Origin: an uncultured Burkholderiaceae bacterium
GTDB lineage: Bacteria; Pseudomonadota; Gammaproteobacteria; Burkholderiales; Burkholderiaceae
NCBI GenBank assembly: GCA_937871985.1
Contig: CALMPB010000239.1
Coordinates: 1 to 15,581, forward strand
Length of the DNA stretch: 15,581 nucleotides
Reading direction: 5' to 3'
The notes beneath the pieces were generated by a model. The model did not search any database. It had not been told where the DNA came from and was given only the letters and a program-made list of their open reading frames with translations. Below, one piece after another: positions 5,653-12,978 of the stretch. Each line of letters opens with the position of its first letter. Position 1 is the stretch's first letter. The position numbers and the translations under genes were made by a program.

Positions 5653-6779
5653 TAATCCATGCTGAACAGCGCCCGGTGCTCGCGGATCGCATAGCGGTCC
5701 GTCATGCCCGCAATGTAATCGGCAATGGCCCGCGCCTGCGCTATGTCGTCGCTCCGTCGGTACTCGGCCTGCAGCAGCCTGGGTTCGCTCAAGAAGGCCA
5801 CGAACAGCTCCCGCACAATGCGGCGCGCCTTGGTCGTCATGCGCATGACACGGTAATGCCGGTAAAGATTGGTCAGCAAGAAGCTCTTCAGGGCGTCGGC
5901 CTGCGCGCGCATGGATGACGAGAATGCCGCGAGGGGCGGCGCGGCGCGCACCGCATCGGCACTGTCCGGCTGGTGCTGAAGAATATTGGCCCGCGTGGTT
6001 TCCGTAAGATCCACCACCAATGTATTGATCATGGCGCGTATGGTTTCGGAAATGGCGCGGCGCCGGTCGATATTGGGATACCGGCGCACGACCTGGGAAT
6101 AATGGGTCGAAAAAATCTCGAGCATCTGCAACTGTTCGATCGTGATCAGCCCCGAACGCAGGCCATCGTCGATGTCGTGGTTGTTGTAGGCGATTTCGTC
6201 GGCAAGATTGGCGATCTGCGCTTCCAGCGAAGGCTGGGTGCGTTCGAGAAAACGCGCGCCCACCGCGCCAAGCGTGCGCGCATGCGACACCGAGCAATGC
6301 TTGAGTATGCCTTCGCGGGTTTCGAAACACAGGTTGAGGCCGTTGAACGCCGCATAGCGCTCTTCCAGCTCGTCCACCACCCGCAGGCTCTGCAGATTGT
6401 GCTCGAAACCGCCGGCGGCCGGCGCGAGTTCGTGCATGCAGGCATTGAGCTCGTCCTGGCCCGCGTGGCCGAAAGGCGTATGGCCCAGATCGTGGGCCAA
6501 TGAAATGGCTTCGGTCAGGTCTTCATGCAGGCCCAGGTTGCGCGCCAGGGTCCGGCCTATCTGGGCCACCTCGATGCTGTGCGTAAGCCGCGTGCGAAAC
6601 AGATCGCCTTCGTGGTTGATGAATACCTGGGTCTTGTATTCCAGCAAGCGGAACGCATTGCAGTGAATGATGCGGTCGCGGTCGCGCTGGAACTGGCTGC
6701 GTCCGACCGGCGGCGCTTCGGCATGCACGCGGCCGCGGGTCTGCTCTGGATTGCAGGCGTAAGGCGCCAATTGCGTCAT
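5652..6779 (-). CDS. dgt: dGTPase-like deoxynucleoside triphosphate triphosphohydrolase
   Basis: The product has 375 residues, the size of the dGTPase-like type 2 family. It hydrolyses dNTPs to deoxynucleosides and tripolyphosphate, trimming the dNTP pool. The HD metal site is complete: H67 (LTHSIEVAQ), H96-D97 ([11 protein letters not shown]) and D194 ([15 protein letters not shown]). The N-terminal [20 protein letters not shown] and KTQVF are the family's nucleotide-binding stretch. It is the third gene of aroK-aroB-dgt, starting 9 bp after the aroB stop, an order conserved in Burkholderiales. The start ATG at 6779 gives the full conserved N-terminus. True substrate preference in this subfamily is often untested. 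Confidence 0.92.
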   Translation of the reverse strand: MTQLAPYACNPEQTRGRVHAEAPPVGRSQFQRDRDRIIHCNAFRLLEYKTQVFINHEGDLFRTRLTHSIEVAQIGRTLARNLGLHEDLTEAISLAHDLGHTPFGHAGQDELNACMHELAPAAGGFEHNLQSLRVVDELEERYAAFNGLNLCFETREGILKHCSVSHARTLGAVGARFLERTQPSLEAQIANLADEIAYNNHDIDDGLRSGLITIEQLQMLEIFSTHYSQVVRRYPNIDRRRAISETIRAMINTLVVDLTETTRANILQHQPDSADAVRAAPPLAAFSSSMRAQADALKSFLLTNLYRHYRVMRMTTKARRIVRELFVAFLSEPRLLQAEYRRSDDIAQARAIADYIAGMTDRYAIREHRALFSMD

Positions 6780-6788
6780 CGATACGCC

Positions 6789-7874
6789 TTACAGCACCGG
6801 CACGGCGGTCTTGTGCAGCACCTGCCGCAATTCGTCGAGCGGAGCGGGCTGGAATACCGCCTTGCCGATTTCGGGCAGCATGATGAAACGCAATGTGCCG
6901 CCTTCTGTTTTTTTATCGACCTGCATGAGTTCTATCCAGTGCTCGGTGCCCAGATTGGGCGGCGTGACCGGGCAGCCGATAGCGTGCACCAGATTGTGCA
7001 CGCGCCTGGCGCTGGCTTCGTCCAGGCCCGCAACCCGCACGGACAGCTCGGCGGCCTGGGCCATGCCGCAGCCCACCGCTTCCCCGTGCAGCCACTCGCC
7101 AAAGCCCAGGCCCGCTTCGATCGCATGGCCGAAGGTATGGCCGAAATTCAAGATTGCCCGCATGCCCGACTCGCGCTCGTCCTGCGACACCACATAGGCC
7201 TTGAGCTCGCACGAGCGCTGGATGGCATACGAAACGGCATCGTGATCCAGAGCGCGCAGCGCCGCGACATTCTGCTCGCACCAGTCGAAAAACTGCGCGT
7301 CGATGATGCAGCCGTACTTGATGACCTCGGCCAGGCCCGCGCTGATTTCGCGGGCCGGCAGGGTGTTGAGGACGTCGGTATCGATTTCGACGGCGATGGG
7401 CTGATAGAACGCGCCGATCATGTTCTTGCCCAGCGGGTGGTTGATGGCCGTTTTGCCGCCCACCGAGGAATCCACCTGCGCGAGCAGGGTGGTGGGAACC
7501 TGCACGAACCGGATGCCGCGCATGTAGCTGGCGGCGGCAAACCCGACCATGTCGCCGATCACGCCGCCGCCAAGCGCCACCAGCACGGCCTTGCGGTCGC
7601 AGCGGTTTTGCAGCAGACCGTCGAAGATCAGGTTCAGGGTCTGCCAGTCTTTGTAGGACTCGCCATCAGGCAGCTCGATGTAGATGACGCGTTTGCCCGA
7701 CTTGGCCAGCGCGTCTTGCGCGCGGGCCCTGTAATGCGCCGCCACCGTCGGATTGCTGACCACGGCTATGGAGGTGGCATCGTGCGGAACGGCTTCGGCC
7801 AGGCGATCCAGGCGGCCGGCCTCGATATTGATGGGGTAGCGCCCTCCAGGCGTGTCGACGTGTACCGTGGTCAT
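6789..7874 (-). CDS. aroB: 3-dehydroquinate synthase
   Basis: The product has 361 residues, as in E. coli AroB. It converts DAHP to 3-dehydroquinate in the shikimate pathway in the cytoplasm, using NAD+ and a divalent metal. The NAD-binding and active-site stretches are clear: [20 protein letters not shown] (101-120), [19 protein letters not shown] (127-145) and [10 protein letters not shown]. The metal ligands are E183 ([10 protein letters not shown]), H246 ([11 protein letters not shown]) and H263 (EWLHGEAV). Its ATG overlaps the aroK stop by 4 bases (ATGA at 7871-7874), so the two are translationally coupled. No defects are seen. Confidence 0.97.
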   Translation of the reverse strand: MTTVHVDTPGGRYPINIEAGRLDRLAEAVPHDATSIAVVSNPTVAAHYRARAQDALAKSGKRVIYIELPDGESYKDWQTLNLIFDGLLQNRCDRKAVLVALGGGVIGDMVGFAAASYMRGIRFVQVPTTLLAQVDSSVGGKTAINHPLGKNMIGAFYQPIAVEIDTDVLNTLPAREISAGLAEVIKYGCIIDAQFFDWCEQNVAALRALDHDAVSYAIQRSCELKAYVVSQDERESGMRAILNFGHTFGHAIEAGLGFGEWLHGEAVGCGMAQAAELSVRVAGLDEASARRVHNLVHAIGCPVTPPNLGTEHWIELMQVDKKTEGGTLRFIMLPEIGKAVFQPAPLDELRQVLHKTAVPVL

Positions 7875-8479
7875 GAATGCTTCTCGTAGTTTTGCAATAG
7901 CGAAATCAGGGTGCGCACCACTTGCGGCACCGGCAGGCTGCCCGTGTCGAAAGTCAGCGCGGCCACTTCATCGTACAACGGCTCGCGCTGGCGCAGCAGT
8001 TCGAGCAGCCGCTCGCGCGGATTCCCGGTTTGCAGCAAAGGACGATGGCGATCGCGGGCCACGCGTTTATAAAGCTCGTCGCCGCTGGCCCGCAAATACA
8101 CGACCACGCCGCGATCCTTGAGGTAGCCGCGGTTTTCGGCGGCCAATACGGCTCCGCCGCCCGTCGCCAGCACGATGCCGGGAGTGCGGGAGTATTCGTC
8201 CAGCAACGCGGTTTCGCGGCGCCGGAAGCCTTCTTCGCCTTCGATCTCGAAGATCGTCGCAACCTGCACCCCGCAACGATCCTGCAGCGCCAGATCCAGG
8301 TCGACGAACTTGCGGCCCAGCGACCGTGCCAGATGGCGGCCGATCGTGGTCTTGCCCGCCCCCATCATTCCGACCAGGAAAATAGGCTTGTCGTAAGGCA
8401 GCAACACGGTTTCGGCCGCCTCGGCGCTCTTGGCGGCGGGCGACGCCGTCGCGGCGTCAAAACGTAAAGAGTCATTCAT
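7871..8479 (-). CDS. aroK: Shikimate kinase
   Basis: The product has 202 residues. It phosphorylates shikimate with ATP, two steps after AroB's product is made. Walker A is [11 protein letters not shown] (37-47), the shikimate/Mg region is FVDLDLAL (D60, D62), followed by EGFRRRE, the GGGA loop (107-110) and the lid/adenine arginines RDRHRPL. The ATG at 8479 gives an N-terminal tail of about 30 residues before the kinase core. The frame stays open upstream to 8746, but that would run into the divergent mrcA gene with non-family sequence, so it is rejected. A GATAAT on the minus strand (8491-8486) stands only 6 nt before the ATG, so a very short leader or leaderless transcript is possible from that site. 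Confidence 0.95.
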   Translation of the reverse strand: MNDSLRFDAATASPAAKSAEAAETVLLPYDKPIFLVGMMGAGKTTIGRHLARSLGRKFVDLDLALQDRCGVQVATIFEIEGEEGFRRRETALLDEYSRTPGIVLATGGGAVLAAENRGYLKDRGVVVYLRASGDELYKRVARDRHRPLLQTGNPRERLLELLRQREPLYDEVAALTFDTGSLPVPQVVRTLISLLQNYEKHS

Positions 8480-8594
8480 TTGTGTATTATCCCACTTGCA
8501 ATCCCACCATAGGCTGCTGCACTGCATTAATTTGTTACACAAACCCGCTGTGCAAACCGTAGTCTGACGCAAGTTGGACTTAAAATCGCCCTCA
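8480..8594. promoter_or_regulatory. Divergent promoter region of aroK operon and mrcA
   Basis: This 115-bp gap separates the back-to-back aroK and mrcA starts. On the minus strand there is a GATAAT just before aroK without a good -35, and a TTGCAC-N17-AATTAA pair further out. On the plus strand TTAAAAT lies just before the mrcA ATG. A small dyad TTTGT-N3-ACAAA occupies 8531-8543. None of these is strong enough to name a promoter with confidence. Confidence 0.45.
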
Positions 8595-11051
8595 ATGAGT
8601 TCCTCTACCAAATCCTCGCAAAATTCCTCCCCGCAATCCCGTTCGTGGCTCGGGCGCTTTATCCTCAAGATAGTCGTCTTCGCAGCCGGCCTGGGGTTGT
8701 GCGGCGCGCTGCTGGGCGCGCTGGCGCTTGCATTGGCCTGGCCCAACCTGCCCGACCTCAGCGCCCTGACCGACTACCGGCCACGGGTGCCGTTGCGTAT
8801 TTATACGGCCGATAAAGTGCTTATCGGCGAATACGGCGAAGAGCGCCGCAATGTCCTGAGCTTCAATGAAATTCCGGACGTCATGAAGTCGGCCATTTTA
8901 TCAGCCGAGGACGACCGCTTTTACCAGCACGGCGGCATCGACTGGCTGGGCGTGATCCGCGCCATGGTCGCCAACGTGGTGAACATGTCCAAGGCGCAGG
9001 GCGCCAGCACCATCACCATGCAGGTCGCCCGCAACTTTTATCTCAGCTCCGAAAAAACCTATACCCGCAAGTTCTACGAACTGCTGCTGACATTCAAGAT
9101 CGAATCCACCTTGTCCAAGGATCAGATTCTGGATCTGTACATGAACCAGATCTATCTGGGCCACCGGGCATACGGCTTTGCCGCGGCTTCGCGCACATAC
9201 TTCGGCAAGCCTCTGTCCGAAATCACCCCCGCCGAGGCCGCCATGCTGGCCGGCATTCCCAAGGCGCCGTCGCGTTTCAACCCCATTGCCAATTTCTCGC
9301 GCGCCAAGGCTCGCCAGGGCTATGTGCTTGGGCGCATGAAAGACCTCGGCTACCTGACCGAGGACGAATACAAGCAGGCCATGGCGCAGCCCATCGTGCT
9401 GAAATCGGCGCCGGGCACGCCAACGGGAGGCTACGCCATTCACGGCGACTACGTCGCCGACCTTGCGCGCCAGCTGCTGTACGGCGTTTACCAGGACAAT
9501 GTCTATTCGCGCGGTTTCAACATCTATACCACCATCAAGTCGGGCGACCAGGAAGCCGCGTACAAAGCCGTGCGCGAAGGCGTGCTGGACTACACGCGCC
9601 GCGCGCCCTATCCCGGCCCTGAAGAAACCATCGACCTGCCCGCCGGCGTGGAAAGCGACTCCAACAAACTGGACGGCGTTCTGGATTCGCTGCAGGATAA
9701 ATACACCGACAGCGACGATCTGCTGGTGGGCCTGGTGCTTTCGGCCAGCCCCGACAAAGTCGTCGTGGCCCGTTCCTCGCAGGAAATCATCGACATCACC
9801 AACAAGAACGCCCTGAAGGTCATTGCCCGCGGCCTGGTCAAGAATGCCAAGGAAGACGTCAAGATCCAGCGCGGCTCGGTGGTGTACGTCCACAAGAATG
9901 GCGACTACTGGGAAATCATCAACAAGCCCACCGTGCAGGCGGCCTTTGTTTCAATACGTCCCGAAGACGGCGCCATCCAGTCCATGGTCGGCGGCTTCAG
10001 CTACGGCGACGACCAGTTCAACCGCGTCACCGCCGCCTGGCGCCAGCCGGGCTCCTCGTTCAAGCCGTTCATCTACGCCTCGACGCTGGAACGCGGCATG
10101 ACGCCCGCCACCCAGGTGTCCGACGAACCGTTCACGCTTACCGCCGAGCAAACCGGCTCCAAGCCCTGGGCGCCAAAGAACTACGGCAACTCCTACGAGC
10201 CCATGCTGACCATGCGCCAGGGCCTGTACAAGTCCAAGAACATGGTGTCCATCCGCCTGATGCAGGCCGTGGGCCCCAAATACGTGCAGGACTACATCAC
10301 GCGCTTCGGCTTCGACCGCGCGCGCAACCCCGCCGTGCTGCCCCTGGCGCTGGGCGCGGGCGCCGTCACGCCGCTGCAACTGGCCGGCGGCTACTCGGTA
10401 TTCGCCAACGGCGGCTATCGCGTCCTGCCTTATCTTATCGACCACATCACCGACAGCAGCGGCAAAGTCATCATGCAGGCCAAGCCCATCGTGGCGGGCG
10501 ACGCCGCCGCCCGCGTCGTCGATCCGCGCACGGTGTACGTCATGGACGACATGCTGCGCGGCGTGGCCACGTTCGGCACCGGCGCGCGCGTGCATCGCGA
10601 GCTGAAGCGCGACGACATCGGCGGCAAAACCGGCACCACCAACGATTCGCACGATGCCTGGTTTGCCGGCTTCACTCCCAAGCTGGTGGGGGTTGCCTGG
10701 ATGGGCTACGACCAGCCCCGCTCGCTCGGCGTACGGGAAACCGGTGGCGGCGCCGCCCTGCCCATCTGGCTGGACTACATGCGCTACGCCCTGAAGGGCC
10801 AGCCGCAAATCCCTCCAGGCCCCATGCCCGACGGGCTGGAAAAAATCAACGGGGACTATTATTTTTCGGAATTTCCCCCCGGCCAGGCGGTCGCCCGCGT
10901 AGGCTTGCCCACTCCCGACGACGCAAACGCGGCGCCTCCCGCCGATGCCATCAACAATCTGGTCAACCAGTTGTCCAGCAACTCCAGCAACAACGGGGCA
11001 GGCGACAACTTCAATGGCACGCCGGCGCAAACCCAGCGCGTCCAGTTCTAA
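8595..11051 (+). CDS. mrcA: Penicillin-binding protein 1A, bifunctional transglycosylase/transpeptidase
   Basis: The product has 818 residues and is a class A PBP of the inner membrane that polymerises and crosslinks peptidoglycan. After a Ser/Lys/Gln-rich cytoplasmic tail comes one membrane helix (about 21-48). The GT51 transglycosylase domain has catalytic E105 (AEDDRFYQHGG), STITMQVARN and LSKDQILDLYMNQIYLG. A PCB_OB-like insert precedes the transpeptidase domain, whose motifs are S487-SFK (RQPGSSFKPF), S547-K-N (YKSKNM) and K678-T-G (GGKTGTTND). The C-terminus is Asn/Ser-rich and probably disordered. I chose the ATG at 8595; a TTG at 8574 is in frame but has no support, and neither start has a good ribosome site. 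It is divergent from aroK, as in many proteobacteria. Confidence 0.96.
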   Translation: MSSSTKSSQNSSPQSRSWLGRFILKIVVFAAGLGLCGALLGALALALAWPNLPDLSALTDYRPRVPLRIYTADKVLIGEYGEERRNVLSFNEIPDVMKSAILSAEDDRFYQHGGIDWLGVIRAMVANVVNMSKAQGASTITMQVARNFYLSSEKTYTRKFYELLLTFKIESTLSKDQILDLYMNQIYLGHRAYGFAAASRTYFGKPLSEITPAEAAMLAGIPKAPSRFNPIANFSRAKARQGYVLGRMKDLGYLTEDEYKQAMAQPIVLKSAPGTPTGGYAIHGDYVADLARQLLYGVYQDNVYSRGFNIYTTIKSGDQEAAYKAVREGVLDYTRRAPYPGPEETIDLPAGVESDSNKLDGVLDSLQDKYTDSDDLLVGLVLSASPDKVVVARSSQEIIDITNKNALKVIARGLVKNAKEDVKIQRGSVVYVHKNGDYWEIINKPTVQAAFVSIRPEDGAIQSMVGGFSYGDDQFNRVTAAWRQPGSSFKPFIYASTLERGMTPATQVSDEPFTLTAEQTGSKPWAPKNYGNSYEPMLTMRQGLYKSKNMVSIRLMQAVGPKYVQDYITRFGFDRARNPAVLPLALGAGAVTPLQLAGGYSVFANGGYRVLPYLIDHITDSSGKVIMQAKPIVAGDAAARVVDPRTVYVMDDMLRGVATFGTGARVHRELKRDDIGGKTGTTNDSHDAWFAGFTPKLVGVAWMGYDQPRSLGVRETGGGAALPIWLDYMRYALKGQPQIPPGPMPDGLEKINGDYYFSEFPPGQAVARVGLPTPDDANAAPPADAINNLVNQLSSNSSNNGAGDNFNGTPAQTQRVQF

Positions 11052-11068
11052 AAAGCCGCCTGGCGAAT

Positions 11069-11094
11069 CCGTGCATCCGAACCCGGATGCACGG
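11069..11094. terminator. Strong hairpin after mrcA
   Basis: CCGTGCATCCG and CGGATGCACGG form a perfect 11-bp stem around an AACC loop, 17 bp after the mrcA stop. There is no U-run on the plus strand. On the minus strand a T-run exists but about 15 bases away. It may stabilise or end the mrcA mRNA in a Rho-linked way. Confidence 0.45.
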
Positions 11095-11140
11095 GCCGGC
11101 AACGAAGACTTGCGCCGCACGCCGGAAACTCCATTTCGTT

Positions 11141-11146
11141 CATAAT
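11141..11146 (+). promoter_or_regulatory. Possible -10 box for lptM-lysA
   Basis: CATAAT (5 of 6 to the consensus TATAAT) lies 29 bp before the lptM ATG, a suitable distance. The region 17 bp upstream (CACGCC) is not a recognisable -35, so the call is weak. Confidence 0.25.
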
Positions 11147-11175
11147 GACGATTTACCCCATCGTGGAGTTTTGCC

Positions 11176-11388
11176 ATGCAAGCGCCCCAACCCGCAACGC
11201 CCGTCCTGTCGGCGGGCCGTCTCGTAGCCGGCCTGGTTCTGTTGTCGCTGTTAAGCGCCTGCGGCCTGAAAGGCCCGCTGTACATGCCCGCACCCAAGGC
11301 AGCCGGCACAGCCCCCGCCAAGGCGCCAGCCGCCGGTACGCCGCAGGACGGCGGCACCGCGCCGGCTTCGGCAAATCCTGTAAAGTAG
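11176..11388 (+). CDS. lptM: LPS translocon maturation chaperone LptM (YifL-type small lipoprotein)
   Basis: The product has 70 residues. A short signal peptide ends in a lipobox LLSAC, with C29 as the lipidated residue. Right after the cysteine comes GLKGPLYMP, the signature of the LptM/YifL family, followed by an Ala/Pro/Lys-rich low-complexity tail. In E. coli LptM binds the LptD/LptE outer-membrane translocon and aids its disulfide maturation; the role here is by family. GGAG (11165-11168) at 7 nt spacing supports the start. It stands 92 bp before lysA, the usual arrangement in beta- and gammaproteobacteria, where it sits by lysA or dapF. Confidence 0.88.
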   Translation: MQAPQPATPVLSAGRLVAGLVLLSLLSACGLKGPLYMPAPKAAGTAPAKAPAAGTPQDGGTAPASANPVK

Positions 11389-11480
11389 GCTTTCCAGGCG
11401 GCGTTCGAACCCGCGGCGTTTCATCCTGGCCAAGCCAGCGCAAAGCACTCAAAACCTTCATTTATTCATAGCCATCCATA

Positions 11481-12746
11481 ATGACTGTTGCCCCTCATTT
11501 CGACTTCAAGAATGGCGTCCTGCATGCCGAGAACGTCCCCCTGCCGACGCTGGCCCGGCAATTCGGCACGCCGCTGTACGTTTATTCGCGCCAGGCGCTG
11601 CGCGACGCCTGGGAGTCCTACCGCCTGGCCGGCGAAGACCGCAACGTCCTGGTGTGTTTCGGCATGAAAGCCAATTCCAACCTGGCGGTGCTGAACGAAT
11701 TCAGGAAACTGGGGGCCGGTTTCGACATTGTCTCGGGCGGCGAACTTGCCCGCGCTCTGGCCGTGGGCGCCGACCCGGGCAAGATCGTGTTCTCGGGCGT
11801 GGGCAAGCAGGTCTGGGAAATACAGGCCGCGCTGAAGGCCGGCGTCAAATGCTTCAATGTCGAGTCGGAGGCCGAACTCGCGCAACTGGCCCGGGTGGCC
11901 GGGCAAATGGGCGTCATCGCCCCGGTGTCGCTGCGGGTCAATCCCGACGTCGATGCCCAGACCCACCCTTATATTTCCACCGGCCTCAAGGAAAACAAAT
12001 TCGGCATCGCCATCGAGGACGCCGTCCGTGTCTACCAATACGCCTCGCAGCTCCAGAGCCTGCGCGTCGTGGGCGTCGATTGCCATATCGGCTCGCAAAT
12101 CACAGAGGTCAGCCCCTACCTGGACGCGCTCGACAAACTCATCGTGCTCATCCAGACCCTGGCCGGACTCGGCATCCATATCGAGCACCTGGATCTGGGC
12201 GGCGGCCTGGGCATCCGCTACACCAACGAAACCCTGGTCACGCCCAAGACTTTGCTGGATCAAGTGTTCGAACGCCTTGCCGCGAAGAAGCTGGATTCGT
12301 TACAAATCGTTTTGGAACCCGGCCGATCGCTGGTGGGCAACGCCGGCATACTATTGACCACCGTCGAATACCTGAAGCACGGCGACGCCAAGAATTTCGC
12401 CATTGTCGATGCCGCCATGAACGACCTGATCCGGCCGACCCTTTACGATGCCTGGCACAGCGTAGAGCAAGTCAGCCCGGCGGGCCACGACCAAGTGCGA
12501 ACCTACGATATTGTCGGCCCCATCTGCGAAAGCGGCGACTGGCTGGCCCGCGACCGCCGGTTCGCCCTGCAACAAGGAGAACTGCTGGCCATCATGTCGG
12601 CGGGCGCCTACGCGTTCACCATGGCCAGCCACTACAACACACGCCCCCGCGCCGCGGAAATCATGGTCGATGGCGACCAATACCACGTGGTTCGCCCCCG
12701 GGAAACCATAGAAAGCCTGTTTGCCGGCGAAACCCCCCTGGCCTGA
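11481..12746 (+). CDS. lysA: Diaminopimelate decarboxylase
   Basis: The product has 421 residues. It decarboxylates meso-diaminopimelate to L-lysine with PLP, the last step of lysine synthesis in the cytoplasm. The PLP lysine is K63 (CFGMKANSN) in the alanine-racemase-like barrel. HIGSQ (202-206), the GGGLGI loop (near 235) and EPGRS (279-283) bind cofactor phosphate and substrate. C349 in ICESGDW is the catalytic residue contributed across the dimer. The ATG at 11481 gives the normal N-terminus but has no clear ribosome site, so translation may depend on the lptM transcript. No defects are seen. Confidence 0.97.
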   Translation: MTVAPHFDFKNGVLHAENVPLPTLARQFGTPLYVYSRQALRDAWESYRLAGEDRNVLVCFGMKANSNLAVLNEFRKLGAGFDIVSGGELARALAVGADPGKIVFSGVGKQVWEIQAALKAGVKCFNVESEAELAQLARVAGQMGVIAPVSLRVNPDVDAQTHPYISTGLKENKFGIAIEDAVRVYQYASQLQSLRVVGVDCHIGSQITEVSPYLDALDKLIVLIQTLAGLGIHIEHLDLGGGLGIRYTNETLVTPKTLLDQVFERLAAKKLDSLQIVLEPGRSLVGNAGILLTTVEYLKHGDAKNFAIVDAAMNDLIRPTLYDAWHSVEQVSPAGHDQVRTYDIVGPICESGDWLARDRRFALQQGELLAIMSAGAYAFTMASHYNTRPRAAEIMVDGDQYHVVRPRETIESLFAGETPLA

Positions 12747-12978
12747 GAAAAACGGGCGACACCTACGACAAAACTAGATCAATTGGCTGTACTATTGTGC
12801 CGGCTCATTCAGATAATATTCATACGTTAAATCCATCTATACTCTAAAGCTAACGGGCCTGATGCCGTTTATACAAACTACCTCGTGTAAAGAAAAACAG
12901 GCTCCCTACCTTCCATCATGACAGTCAATGCACATGTCGTCCGTTGTCCACTTCACACATGCGCTGCGATGGTAAAGC
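12747..12978. promoter_or_regulatory. AT-rich intergenic region before the GGDEF-EAL gene
   Basis: This 232-bp gap between lysA and the c-di-GMP gene is clearly richer in A and T than the flanking genes, especially 12811-12850, as expected for a promoter. TATACT (12838-12843) and GATAAT (12812-12817) could serve as -10 boxes, but no good -35 is seen for either. A weak AACGG...CCGTT dyad lies at about 12852-12869. No terminator for lysA and no gene are seen. Confidence 0.4.

Noticed and set aside
6525..7889. 454-codon plus-strand open frame
   Set aside because: Antisense to dgt and aroB; a codon-bias shadow common in GC-rich genes.
8480..8746. N-terminal extension of aroK up to 8746
   Set aside because: The extra 89 residues are not shikimate-kinase-like and would overlap the divergent mrcA start and both promoters; the ATG at 8479 gives a normal protein.
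9951..11357. 468-codon minus-strand open frame
   Set aside because: Antisense to the mrcA transpeptidase domain and lptM, both clearly real.
12852..12869. AACGG...CCGTT dyad after lysA as a terminator
   Set aside because: The stem is only 5 bp with an 8-nt loop, it is more than 100 bp from the lysA stop, and no real U-run follows.
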